NCBI GenBank assembly: GCA_964491665.1
Contig: CAZBII010000011.1
Location: 1 to 53,343 of the forward strand
Direction: 5' to 3'
DNA: 53,343 bases
Source: Ch67 sp964491665
GTDB lineage: Bacteria; Pseudomonadota; Gammaproteobacteria; Pseudomonadales; Ketobacteraceae
Shown: one piece after another, positions 17,614 through 26,066 of the stretch
How the letters are laid out: each line of letters starts with the position of its first letter
How positions within the stretch are numbered: position 1 is the stretch's first letter
Translations under genes and position numbers: made by a program
The notes under the pieces: generated by a model
Seen by the model: only the letters and a program-made list of their open reading frames with translations
Told to the model about the DNA's origin: nothing
The model's database searches: none

Positions 17614-17636
<23 letters not shown>

Positions 17637-20607
17637 GCATTTCCTCGTGATGGCGATCATTGCCCGGCGCTGTTAGTTTCAGCATCGGGTAACGGGGGAG
17701 GGTGATGGTAACACGGGTGCCGCCGCGGGCGGAATCCAGCGGGCTCTGGATGGCAATGTGTCCGTAATGCTCCTCGATGATGCTGTAAACCAGCGACATG
17801 CCGAGGCCGGTGCCCTTGCCGGGATCCTTGGTGGTGAAGAAGGGTTCGTAGATACGCAGCAGCACGTCCGGGGGAATGCCGCTGCCCTCGTCTTCCACCT
17901 CCACCACGATGGTGTGTTCCTTTTCGTGGCTGGTGACGGTGATGGCGGTGCCGGGCTCGGAGGCGTCGCGGGCGTTGCTGAGCAGGTTGATGAAGACCTG
18001 GGTCAGGCGCTGGCGGTCGCCCTTGGCGCAGTGGTCGGGGTCGCAGTGGTTGATGAAGCGCACCTGCTTGCTTTCCTTGTTCAGAGCCAGCAGGTCCATG
18101 GCTTCCTGCACCGATTCATGGATCAGCACCGGCTCCTGCGCTACATGAGTGGAGCCGCTGTGGCTGAAGCTGACCAGTGACTGCACGATGCGGGTGATGC
18201 GCTTGGTCTGGTCGAGGATCTGTTCGGCGGTTTCCAGCACGGCGGGGTCTTCGCTGTCGAAACGCAGATTCTGCGCGAGGCAGGCGATGCCGGTAATTGG
18301 GTTGCCGATTTCATGGGCCACGCCTGCCGCCAGCCGGCCCACCGATGCCAGGCGCTCGGAATGGGCCAGATGGTGTTCCAGCATGCGCATTTCGGTGGTG
18401 TCTTCCACCACGATGACCTGGCCGCCCGGCGAGGCATTGCTCTTGGACAGACCCAGCGCTGCCTTGTGCAGGCTCAGCCAGCGGTGCACGCCCTCATAGT
18501 CCACTTCCTGCTGCATATTGCGGCTTTCCGCCTCGATGAAGCGCTTGAGCAGGCTGTCCCAGGGCGCCGGCAGGTGGGTGATGTGGGAGCCCAGAATGGT
18601 GTCGGCGGGCACGCGGGTGATCAGTTCCAGCGAGCGGTTCCAGCCCAGTACCTCGCCGTCGCTGCCCAGCGAGCACACGCCCACCGGCAGATCCTGCAGC
18701 GTCTGGCGGTGGAAGCGGCGCAGGCTGTCCAGTTCGCCGGCCAGACCGGTCAGCTTGTCGTGGTATTCCTCCAGCCGGCTTTCGATGAAGTGGATGTCCT
18801 GGGTGCCGTCGTTCTGCGAATGGATCACGTAGGGAATCGAGGACTCCAGGATGTCGTGCGCGACCGACGGACCCAGCAGGCCGGACAGGTTGGTTTCCAG
18901 CTGGTCACGCAGGCGGCGCAGGGCGTAGGGGCGGGATTCGTCCAGGCTCATGGCCAGATCGTTGAGGGCCAGATCCACTTCGCGGCGGGCGGTCACTGCG
19001 CCCAGCGGCTTGGCCAGCCGGCCGACGAATTCGCGCGCGGTTTTCACCGACAGTTCCCAGCGCTGCGGCCGGCGCAGGTTGTCGACGTTGCAGGTTTCCG
19101 CCGCCAGCTTTTCCGACGGGCTGGCCTCGGTCAGCAGCGACACGATGCCGAAGATCAGCGAGTTCAGGAAGATCGCAAAGGTGGCGACCATGTAGCTGTT
19201 GTTGATGGTGGGGAAAACGTCATCGATCAGGATGGGAATGTTGACATGTACCTGTACGCCCAGCAGCACCGGCAGCAGCAGGCCGAACAGCCACACGCAG
19301 ATGCCGGCGGCAATGCCGGCGAGAAATCCGTCGCGGTTGCCGCGGCTCCACATCAGCACGCCGAACAGGCCGGGCACGAACTGCATCGCGGCGACAAACG
19401 CCAGAAAACCCAGTTCCGACTGGGTGTGGCGACTGGACATCAGCAGGTAGAAACCGTAGCTCACCAGGATAATCGCAGCGATCAGCGCGCGGCGCGTCCA
19501 CAGCAGCCAGGAGTACAGGTTGCGGCGGCGGTTGAACGGGGCCAGCGGCAGCACCAGATGGTTCAGCACCATGGCCGACAGCGACAGCGTGCAGACGATG
19601 ATCACACCGCTGGCGGCCGAAAGTCCCGCCACAAACACCAGAATCACCAGCGCCGGCGAGCCCAGCGCCTGCGTCACGCTGAGGGTGAAATATTCCGGAT
19701 TGCCGAAAATATCCAGCGCCGCCGCGCCCCACACGATCAGCAGGATCGGCAGCGAAATCAGCAGCAGGTACAGTGGCAGGCCCCAGCTGGCAGTGAGCAG
19801 CGCGCGCGGGTTGAGGTTTTCGGTGAACGCCATGTGGTACATGTGCGGCATGGCGATCGCCGACACGAAAAACGCCGCCACCAGGCTGCGCCACGGGCCT
19901 TCCTCCAGCGGCTTGTACAGCTGCATCAGCTGTTCGGGGTGGCTGCCCAGCCATTCATTCAGCCCGCCGAGTCCGCCGAACACCTCATACAGGATGACAA
20001 GGCCGGTGATCAGCATCGCCGTCAGTTTGATCACCGATTCGAACGCGATCGCCACCACCAGCCCTTCGTGTTTTTCCCGCGCGGAAATGTGGCGGGCGCC
20101 GAACAGGATGGCGAACAGAATGATCATGCAGACGAAGCTGAATGCCAGCGTGTCGGGAGAAGTCTCCGGCACCAGCACATGAATGGAATCCGCCACTGCC
20201 TGAATCTGCATCGCCAGCAGCGGCATGATGCCCACCAGCATGCAGATGGTGACCAGCGCGCCCACCACCGGGCTGCGATAGCGGAACGCCAGCAGGTCGG
20301 CCAGCGAGCCCAGCTGGTAGTTGCGCACCAGTCGCAGGATCGGCGCCAGCACGATGGGCGCCAGCATGAAGGCGCCGGAAATGCCGAGGTAATAGGCGAG
20401 GAAGTTGTAGCCGAAGTCGTGGGCGAATCCGACCGCGCCGTAAATCGCCCAGGCACTGGCGAACACGCCCAGCGACAGCACGTAGGTGGCGGGATGGCGC
20501 ACGATGCGGGCGGGAATGTAACCCTGGTCGGTCAGCCAGGCGACGCTGAAGAAGAACAGCAGGTAGCCCAGGCCGATGCCGAAGATTTCGGTCAGGCTAA
20601 ATGCCAT
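17614..20607 (-). CDS. cbrA: sensor histidine kinase CbrA with SLC5 transporter domain
   Basis: 997 residues. The first 500 or so are a sodium/solute symporter (SLC5) domain with about 12-13 hydrophobic helices (FGIGLGYLLFFFSVAWL, FNFLAYYLGISGAF type). A STAC-like linker, a PAS-type segment (VGVCSLGSDGEVLGWNRSLELI) and the kinase core follow. The phosphorylated histidine is H765 in VAHEIGNP; the N box, G1 (DEGSGIPP) and G2 (GKGTGLGMSL) boxes are present. CbrA senses carbon/nitrogen state (histidine transport is reported for Pseudomonas CbrA) and phosphorylates CbrB. Start 20607 matches MAFSLTEIFG; it overlaps the small upstream gene by 11 bp. Confidence 0.95.
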
Positions 20608-20773
20608 CAAGATCGCGGCTCCGGGCAATCCAGAAAGTCAGGCCGATCAGCAGCCCCCACACCAGAAACGGTCGCCACCAGGCGGCACCGCTTTCCGACC
20701 ACCACTGCATCAGCGCGGGAGACAGCACATAGGCACCGGCAATGAAAATCAGGACCAGTCGATCAATATACAT
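20597..20773 (-). CDS. cbrX: small membrane protein upstream of CbrA (CbrX-like)
   Basis: An ATG at 20773 opens a 58-codon frame ending in TAG at 20597-20599, overlapping the cbrA start by 11 bp. The protein (MYIDRLVLIFIAGAYVLSPA...) has two hydrophobic helices at about 5-23 and 35-51 separated by a W-rich turn (MQWWSESGAAWWRPF), and ends with a basic-acidic tail RSRDLDGI. In Pseudomonas putida a small gene, cbrX, occupies this place and is translationally coupled to cbrA. I name it by position and type; no clear Shine-Dalgarno is seen before its ATG. Confidence 0.8.
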   Translation of the reverse strand: MYIDRLVLIFIAGAYVLSPALMQWWSESGAAWWRPFLVWGLLIGLTFWIARSRDLDGI

Positions 20774-20815
20774 AGGGATGCGTTACCGCCGTGGAGATAT
20801 CTGATTGATGTTACG

Positions 20816-21727
20816 TCAGCGCGTGGAGCTGTGCAAAGTCAGAGCAGTTTCGGGCAGGCTGGCGCAGTGCGGCACGCGCTGCAGCGACCAGTGCGCAGTA
20901 CCCCAGTGCAGCAGTTCGTCCCGGCTGGCCTGCTGCAGTTCCGCCGGCGGGTGTTGCCCCAGCGACTGCAGGCAGGCAAACAGCGCCGGCACCGGATTGT
21001 CTTCCGGCAGGGGCGCCGCAAACGTCTGCTTCGACAGCTTCTGGCCCTGCGCATTCACGAGCACCGGCAGGTGCGCATAGTGTGGCGTCGGCAGGCCCAG
21101 CAGCCGTTGCAAGTGAATGTGGCGCGGCGTGGAATCCAGCAGATCGCTGCCGCGCACGATGTGCGTGATGCTCTGCGCGACATCGTCGATCACCACCGCC
21201 AGATGATAGGCGTACAAACCATCCTTGCGCTTGATGATGAAGTCGCCGCCGTCCGTGGACAGATTGAAGGTGCAGTGGCCCTGCAGGGCGTCGTCGAAGG
21301 TGATGGGTGTGTCATTCACCTGCGCGCGAATCGCAAAATCGGTGCGCGGCAGTGTGTGCTGGTGACGGCAGGTACCGGGATAGGCGGTGGCACCCAGCAG
21401 CTGCAGATCCTTGCGGGAACAGGTGCAGTAAAACGCGAGCTTTTTCTGCAGCAACTGCTGGACGGCCTCCTCATACAATGCGTGACGCTGGCTCTGGTAA
21501 AGCACGGTGCCGTCCCAGTGCAGGCCGTACCGTTCCAGCGTGCGCAGGATGCTGTCGGCCGCGCCGGACATTTCGCGCGGCGGGTCGAGATCCTCCATCC
21601 GTACCCGCCAGATGCCGCTGCGTGAACGGGCGTCGAGATAACTGGCCAGCGCGGTGAGCAGCGAGCCCAGATGCAGCGGGCCGGTGGGGGACGGAGCAAA
21701 GCGGCCGGTGTAGGAATCCAGTGTCAT
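20816..21727 (-). CDS. gluQ: glutamyl-Q tRNA(Asp) synthetase
   Basis: 303 residues, a shortened glutamyl-tRNA synthetase without an anticodon-binding domain. It attaches glutamate to queuosine at the wobble position of tRNA(Asp). The class I signature is APSPTGPLHLGSL at residues 11-23 (HIGH-like H19-L-G), the zinc-type cysteines are in YCTCSRKDLQ and the following C, and the KMSKS-like motif is QKLSKQ. It lies between cbrX and dksA on the same strand, the order found in Pseudomonas and many gammaproteobacteria. Confidence 0.95.
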   Translation of the reverse strand: MTLDSYTGRFAPSPTGPLHLGSLLTALASYLDARSRSGIWRVRMEDLDPPREMSGAADSILRTLERYGLHWDGTVLYQSQRHALYEEAVQQLLQKKLAFYCTCSRKDLQLLGATAYPGTCRHQHTLPRTDFAIRAQVNDTPITFDDALQGHCTFNLSTDGGDFIIKRKDGLYAYHLAVVIDDVAQSITHIVRGSDLLDSTPRHIHLQRLLGLPTPHYAHLPVLVNAQGQKLSKQTFAAPLPEDNPVPALFACLQSLGQHPPAELQQASRDELLHWGTAHWSLQRVPHCASLPETALTLHSSTR

Positions 21728-21756
21728 GCGTATTTAAAGGATGCGTGCCCGAGCGG

Positions 21757-21790
21757 AAATAAAAAAGGCACGCAGATAAGTGCGTGCCTT
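21757..21790 (-). terminator. rho-independent terminator of dksA
   Basis: On the minus strand AAGGCACGCA, a 6-nt loop and TGCGTGCCTT form a 10-bp stem followed by TTTTTTATTT. It lies 25 bp after the dksA stop and before gluQ, so dksA can be a separate transcript. Confidence 0.9.
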
Positions 21791-21814
21791 GCAGTGTGCG
21801 ATGTCAGCGGAAAC

Positions 21815-22261
21815 TCAGGTTCCCCACTGTTTCTCTTTGATTTCTTCCAGGGTCTTGCAGTCGATGCACAGGTTGGCGGTGGGACGGGCTTCCAGGCGGC
21901 GGATGCCGATCTCGATGCCGCAGGCGTCACACCAGCCGTATTCTTCTTTCTCGATCTTGTCGAGTGCCTGGGTGATCTTGCGGATCAGTTTGCGTTCGCG
22001 GTCGCGGGTGCGCAGTTCCAGGCTGAATTCCTCTTCCTGGGTGGCGCGGTCGGCGGCATCGGGCAGGCTGACGGACTCGTCCTTCATGTGGTGCACGGTG
22101 CGATCCACTTCTTCCATCAGTTCCTGGCGCCACTTGAGCAGGATGGCCTTGAAGTGCTCGAGCTGGCCCTTGCTCATGTACTCTTCGCCTTTGGCCGGTT
22201 CATACGGGGTGAACTGGGAGCGTGAAAGCTCGACGACGTTTTTCTTTTTACGTGTTGCCAT
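21815..22261 (-). CDS. dksA: RNA polymerase-binding transcription factor DksA
   Basis: 148 residues. DksA enters the RNA polymerase secondary channel and, with ppGpp, controls rRNA and amino-acid promoters. The coiled-coil tip carries the DAADRA motif at 68-73 (D68, D71), and the C4 zinc finger is C111-x2-C114 and C132-x2-C135. The N-terminal KKKNVVELS is lysine-rich. ATG at 22261 has GAGGA upstream. It is the standard four-cysteine form, divergent from the aminotransferase as in Pseudomonas. Confidence 0.97.
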   Translation of the reverse strand: MATRKKKNVVELSRSQFTPYEPAKGEEYMSKGQLEHFKAILLKWRQELMEEVDRTVHHMKDESVSLPDAADRATQEEEFSLELRTRDRERKLIRKITQALDKIEKEEYGWCDACGIEIGIRRLEARPTANLCIDCKTLEEIKEKQWGT

Positions 22262-22602
22262 AAGCGTGATCCTCGCAACTGCTCAATCTTTATTCATATA
22301 ACATAAATCCCAAGATTGGCAAATCCCTGTACTGCGTGAAGTCGTTCCCGGGATGAAACCGCGAGGAAGAAACCTCGAATTTGCCGACGGCTGCTGCCAG
22401 CGTCCCTACCGTGCCGCTTCTGGAATCCTTGCGCCAGGCCAGATCGCGGGCGTTATATAACAAGCTGTTATATGATCTGTGGCCAGCATTTCGTGGTGGG
22501 CCGGCCGGCAGCGAACGCCCGATCATAACCCCATTTACCGGGCTATGGAATACTGCTGCTGGCGATCTTCGAACACTTGTATGAAAGACAGATGACAAAA
22601 GG
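22262..22602. other. divergent intergenic region dksA / aminotransferase
   Basis: About 340 bases with no convincing gene. An A+T-rich stretch just upstream of dksA (22290-22312) and the element GTTATATAAC followed by GTTATATGAT (22452-22476) are the likely promoter areas for the two divergent genes. The latter contains a TATGAT box at 22471-22476 that could serve as a -10 element toward the aminotransferase. Confidence 0.45.
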
Positions 22603-23790
22603 ATGGCAGCCTTGGCACGTACCGCATCGCGGGTGGACCGCATCAAATCCTTTCATGTAATGGCGTTGCTGGACCGGGCCAAACAGCTGGAATCCCGCGG
22701 CCGTGACGTCATTCACCTGGAAGTGGGGGAGCCGGATTTTCCCACGCCGGACCACGTGGTGCAGGCGGGGATTCGCGCCATGAACGAGGGGCGCACCCGC
22801 TATACGGCGCCCACCGGCCTGCCGGAACTGAAGCAGGCAATTGCGGATTTTTACCGGGATCGTTATGGGGTGAGCCTGGACTCGCGCCGGGTGGTGGTGA
22901 CGCCGGGGGCATCCGGGGCCATCAGTCTGGCGACGGCGCTGCTGTTCAATCCCGGCGACGGTGTGCTGCTGGCCGATCCGGGCTATCCCTGCAACGACAA
23001 CTTCCTGCATCTGCTGGCGGCCGAGCCACAGCGGGTGGCGGTGGGGCCGGATTCCCAATATCAGCTGACGGCGGCGCAGGTGCAGCAGCACTGGCAGGGC
23101 CATACGCGCGGGGCCTGGGTGGCGTCGCCCTCCAACCCCACCGGCACCCTGCTGAGCCTGGAGGAACTGACGGCGCTCAAGGCGGAAGTGGATGCCCGTG
23201 ACGGCGTGCTGCTGGTGGACGAGATCTATCACGGCCTGACCTATGGTCTGGATGCCGCCACGGCCTTGGCACTGCCGGATCCGCAGAGCAGCCTGTTCGT
23301 CATCAACAGCTTTTCCAAATACTTCAACATGACCGGCTGGCGGCTGGGCTGGCTGGTGGCGCCGGAGTGCCACATCGAGGCGCTGGATCGCCTGGCGCAG
23401 AATTTCTATCTGGCCGCGCCGACGGTGGCGCAGTACGCCGCGCTGGAAGCCTTTTCCCCGTCGAGCATTGCGCTGTACGAGCAGCGGCGCGCGATTTTGC
23501 ATGAGCGCCGGGATTTTCTGCTGCGGGAATTGCCGGCGCTGGGCATGAAGCTGCCGTGTGTGCCGGAAGGCGCGTTCTATCTGTATTGCGATGTGTCGGC
23601 GATTACCGACGACAGCTTTGCCTTTTGCGAGCAGGTGCTGGAACAGACTGGCGTGGCGATCACGCCCGGCATCGATTTCGGCACGCATCAGGCGCATCAG
23701 CATGTGCGCATTGCCTACACTGCGAATCTGGAGCGGCTGGCGCAGGCGGTGGAGCGGCTGCGCAATTTCATCGCGCAGGTGCCGCAATGA
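22603..23790 (+). CDS. class I/II pyridoxal phosphate aminotransferase
   Basis: 395 residues, fold type I. Family marks are PTGLPELKQAIADFY, the VTPGASGAIS cofactor-phosphate region, PSNPTG, DEIYHGLTYG, and the PLP Schiff-base lysine in NSFSKYFNMTGWRLGW, with the C-terminal substrate arginine in HVRIAY. An AAAAGG precedes the ATG closely. In Pseudomonas an aminotransferase of this class sits at the same place beside dksA; its substrate is unassigned. Its stop overlaps the sfsA start (ATGA), implying coupled translation. Confidence 0.92.
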   Translation: MAALARTASRVDRIKSFHVMALLDRAKQLESRGRDVIHLEVGEPDFPTPDHVVQAGIRAMNEGRTRYTAPTGLPELKQAIADFYRDRYGVSLDSRRVVVTPGASGAISLATALLFNPGDGVLLADPGYPCNDNFLHLLAAEPQRVAVGPDSQYQLTAAQVQQHWQGHTRGAWVASPSNPTGTLLSLEELTALKAEVDARDGVLLVDEIYHGLTYGLDAATALALPDPQSSLFVINSFSKYFNMTGWRLGWLVAPECHIEALDRLAQNFYLAAPTVAQYAALEAFSPSSIALYEQRRAILHERRDFLLRELPALGMKLPCVPEGAFYLYCDVSAITDDSFAFCEQVLEQTGVAITPGIDFGTHQAHQHVRIAYTANLERLAQAVERLRNFIAQVPQ

Positions 23791-24491
23791 AGTTTGATCC
23801 TCCGTTGCAGTCCGGCGTGCTGATCCAGCGCTACAAGCGGTTTCTGGCGGATGTGCGGCTCGACAGCGGCGAGCAGATCACCCTGCACTGTCCCAATACC
23901 GGCTCCATGAAAAACTGTGCGGAACCGGGCTGGCGCGTGTGGTTTTCCGACAGCGGCAATGACCAGCGCAAGTATCGCCACACCTGGGAACTGGTGCAGA
24001 ACGATGCCGGCGCGCTGATCGGCGTCAATACCGGGCGGGCCAATGCACTGGTAAAAGAGGCGCTTGCGGCCGGCGTGATTCCGTCTCTGCAGGGTTATCA
24101 GCAGATTCGCGCGGAAGTGAAATACGGCGCCGAAAACAGTCGCATCGACCTGCTGCTGGATGGCAGTTCCGGCACGTGCTTCATTGAAATCAAAAGTGTT
24201 ACGCTCGGCGAGGCCGCGACGGGTTACTTTCCCGATGCCGTCACCGAGCGCGGCCGCAAGCATCTGCGCGAACTGATGCAGGTAGTGGCGGACGGTCAGC
24301 GTGCCGTGCTGTTTTTCTGCGTGCAGCACACTGGGGTGGAATGCGTGCGGCCGGCGGATCATATCGATCCGGCGTATGGCAAGCAGTTGCGGGAAGCGGC
24401 GCAGGCCGGTGTGGAGATCATGGCGTGGCGCTGGAGTCTGTCGGCGCAGGGCGCGTCGATCGAGCGCGAACTGCCGGTGCTGCTGGACTGA
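23787..24491 (+). CDS. sfsA: sugar fermentation stimulation protein SfsA
   Basis: 234 residues starting MKFDPPLQSGVLIQRYKRFLADV, the family's N-terminus, so the ATG at 23787 is preferred over upstream frame starts. Conserved blocks are HCPNTGSM, the nuclease-like E-V-K-Y-G and IEIKSVTLGE segment, FPDAVTERGRKHLREL, and VFFC..H-type C-terminal part. It was named for stimulating maltose use in E. coli; the fold resembles restriction-type nucleases and the biochemical role is unclear. It overlaps the aminotransferase by four bases. Confidence 0.93.
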   Translation: MKFDPPLQSGVLIQRYKRFLADVRLDSGEQITLHCPNTGSMKNCAEPGWRVWFSDSGNDQRKYRHTWELVQNDAGALIGVNTGRANALVKEALAAGVIPSLQGYQQIRAEVKYGAENSRIDLLLDGSSGTCFIEIKSVTLGEAATGYFPDAVTERGRKHLRELMQVVADGQRAVLFFCVQHTGVECVRPADHIDPAYGKQLREAAQAGVEIMAWRWSLSAQGASIERELPVLLD

Positions 24492-24506
24492 ATTTCTGAC
24501 AACACA

Positions 24507-24538
24507 TTCATTAAAACAACCATTTTCATTAAAACAAC
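24507..24538 (+). repeat. tandem 14-bp direct repeat in the MAPEG leader
   Basis: TTCATTAAAACAAC occurs at 24507-24520 and again at 24525-24538, an 18-bp period, directly before the GAAGGGG ribosome-binding site of the MAPEG gene. It is A-rich against a G+C-rich background. Confidence 0.75.
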
Positions 24539-24553
24539 GAAGGGGAAAACAAT

Positions 24554-24928
24554 ATGACAATTGCCTATTGGTGTGTGCTGGTTGCGATTCTGATGCCGTT
24601 TGCCTGGAGCATGGTGGCCAAGGCCAGTGCGCCGAAATTCGACAACGGCAAGCCGCGTGAGTGGCTGGGTAAACTGGAGGGGCGCGGAGCGCGCGCCAAC
24701 TGGGCGCAGCAGAATAATTTCGAGGCGCTGCCGGGATTCATTGCGGCGGTGATCATTGCGCATCTGGCGCATGCATCGCAGTTCTGGATTGATCTGCTGG
24801 CGCTGAATTTTATCGTGCTGCGGGTGTTTTACGGCGTGCTCTACATTGCGGACAAGCCGACGCTGCGGTCGCTGGTGTGGGTGCTGGCGCTGGCCTGTGT
24901 GGTGGCGCTGTTCGTGATCAGCGCGTAA
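24554..24928 (+). CDS. MAPEG family membrane protein
   Basis: 124 residues with four hydrophobic helices (about 4-20, 56-72, 76-94, 103-122). The eicosanoid/glutathione family signature is seen in KLEGRGARANWAQQNNFEALPGF, the region that carries the conserved R-A-x-x-A-x-x-N-x-x-E pattern. Bacterial members are inner-membrane proteins of mostly unknown role, some with glutathione transferase activity. A good GAAGGGG lies before the ATG, and a strong terminator follows. Confidence 0.88.
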   Translation: MTIAYWCVLVAILMPFAWSMVAKASAPKFDNGKPREWLGKLEGRGARANWAQQNNFEALPGFIAAVIIAHLAHASQFWIDLLALNFIVLRVFYGVLYIADKPTLRSLVWVLALACVVALFVISA

Positions 24929-24950
24929 CTTCCCTGGCTGCAAATGTGAC

Positions 24951-24985
24951 AGGGCTCGCCGTTCGCGGTGGGCCCTTTCTTTTTT
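24951..24985 (+). terminator. rho-independent terminator after the MAPEG gene
   Basis: AGGGCTCGCCG (24951-24961), a TTCG loop, and CGGTGGGCCCT (24966-24976) pair over 11 positions including G-U pairs, followed by TTCTTTTTT. It ends the aminotransferase-sfsA-MAPEG run 23 bases past the stop. Confidence 0.92.
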
Positions 24986-24996
24986 GCGGATAAAAA

Positions 24997-25911
24997 TCAG
25001 GCCAGCGGTGATGTGCTGATGATGACGTCCAGCGTGTCGCTGGCGCCGGCCGGCAGTGTCACGCAATCTTCCATGACCCGCGCCGTTTCGATGCACAGCA
25101 TGGACGTGTACGCGTCCGCTTCGAACTGGCTCAGCCGTTTCGCTTTTTCAACCCACGGATTCCATACCACAGCCGAGCGCGAGTGCTGGCTGCTGAGGCT
25201 GATCCGGCGCTGCCAGCCGTGATCGTCGATGTGGATCTGTTGCGGAGCGCCGAGATAGATGCGGTCGGTTTCGCTGGCAATGTGCAGTGCCGACGCGTCC
25301 TGTTTGCGCTGCCAGCCATCCAGCGTGTCGAGGTAGTCCACGTTTTCCAGTCCGCGAATTTCCACCTGATCGGTGTGCTGCACGGCGAAGTAGGTGTGCA
25401 GTGCCTGTGACAGGGTGAGTGATTGTGGGCCGTGGTTGGTGGTGGTCAGGCGCAGTTCCAGTTGCGTGCCGATGCGGATGTCGAGAGTCAGGGAAATCTG
25501 CCGGGCCCAGGATACCGGCAGGCTGGCGGTGGGACATTCCAGCTGGAGGAAAACGCCGTCCGCCGTGTCGTCGATCCGCTGCAGCAGCCAGGGCAGGCTG
25601 CGCACCCAGCCGTGGGCGGGGGCATCGGTTTGCGCCAGGGTGTCGCGCACCGGTTGCGGATTGCGGGCCAGATCGCCAAACCAGGGCCAGCACACCGGAA
25701 TGCCGCCGCGCACCGACTGTCCGCGCCGGAAGGCAGCCGTTTTGCTCAGCCACACCACAGGTTGCGATCCGGCGGGGGCAAATTCCAGCACCTGCGCACC
25801 CTGCAGTGCAATCAGCGCGCTGGCCCTGGGATGTTGCACCCGCAGGCACAGCAGTTCATCGAGCTGTTGCAGGCTGACGTGGGGAGCGTGTCCGGTGCGG
25901 GATTCCGTCAT
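24997..25911 (-). CDS. D-hexose-6-phosphate mutarotase (YeaD-like)
   Basis: 304 residues of the aldose-1-epimerase superfamily, YeaD branch, which interconverts alpha and beta anomers of glucose-6-phosphate-type sugars. Signatures are GAQVLEFAP, VRGGIPVCWPWFG, the catalytic histidine region HGWVR and LHTYFAV, and the C-terminal VWNPW with the catalytic glutamate later in YTSMLCIE. It stands alone on the minus strand, convergent with the MAPEG gene. Confidence 0.92.
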   Translation of the reverse strand: MTESRTGHAPHVSLQQLDELLCLRVQHPRASALIALQGAQVLEFAPAGSQPVVWLSKTAAFRRGQSVRGGIPVCWPWFGDLARNPQPVRDTLAQTDAPAHGWVRSLPWLLQRIDDTADGVFLQLECPTASLPVSWARQISLTLDIRIGTQLELRLTTTNHGPQSLTLSQALHTYFAVQHTDQVEIRGLENVDYLDTLDGWQRKQDASALHIASETDRIYLGAPQQIHIDDHGWQRRISLSSQHSRSAVVWNPWVEKAKRLSQFEADAYTSMLCIETARVMEDCVTLPAGASDTLDVIISTSPLA

Positions 25912-26066
25912 GGAGAGGTCCTGTCTGAAGGCGGCCTGGATGGGGCTGTCAGTCTGCCGAAAGTCGCGCGGTGTGAAAAGGGGCGGATTTTTTGGTAGGG
26001 TCAGGCAGGGCGACCGGCACAGGCGCCATCATTCATACAACGAAATGGTTTAGCAGGGGACTTTGC

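Noticed and set aside
18313..20745. 810-codon open frame on the plus strand across cbrA
   Set aside because: Antisense shadow of cbrA: rich in His, Gln and Arg, without family motifs, caused by high G+C codon bias.
20774..20790. GTAAC-like sequence just upstream of cbrX as a CbrB site
   Set aside because: A single half-site without a sigma-54 promoter nearby is not enough.
22452..22476. Repeated GTTATAT motif as a possible operator
   Set aside because: Only two short A/T copies; more simply a promoter region.
22290..22646. 118-codon minus-strand frame upstream of dksA
   Set aside because: It overlaps the divergent promoter region and the aminotransferase start and shows no recognisable domain.
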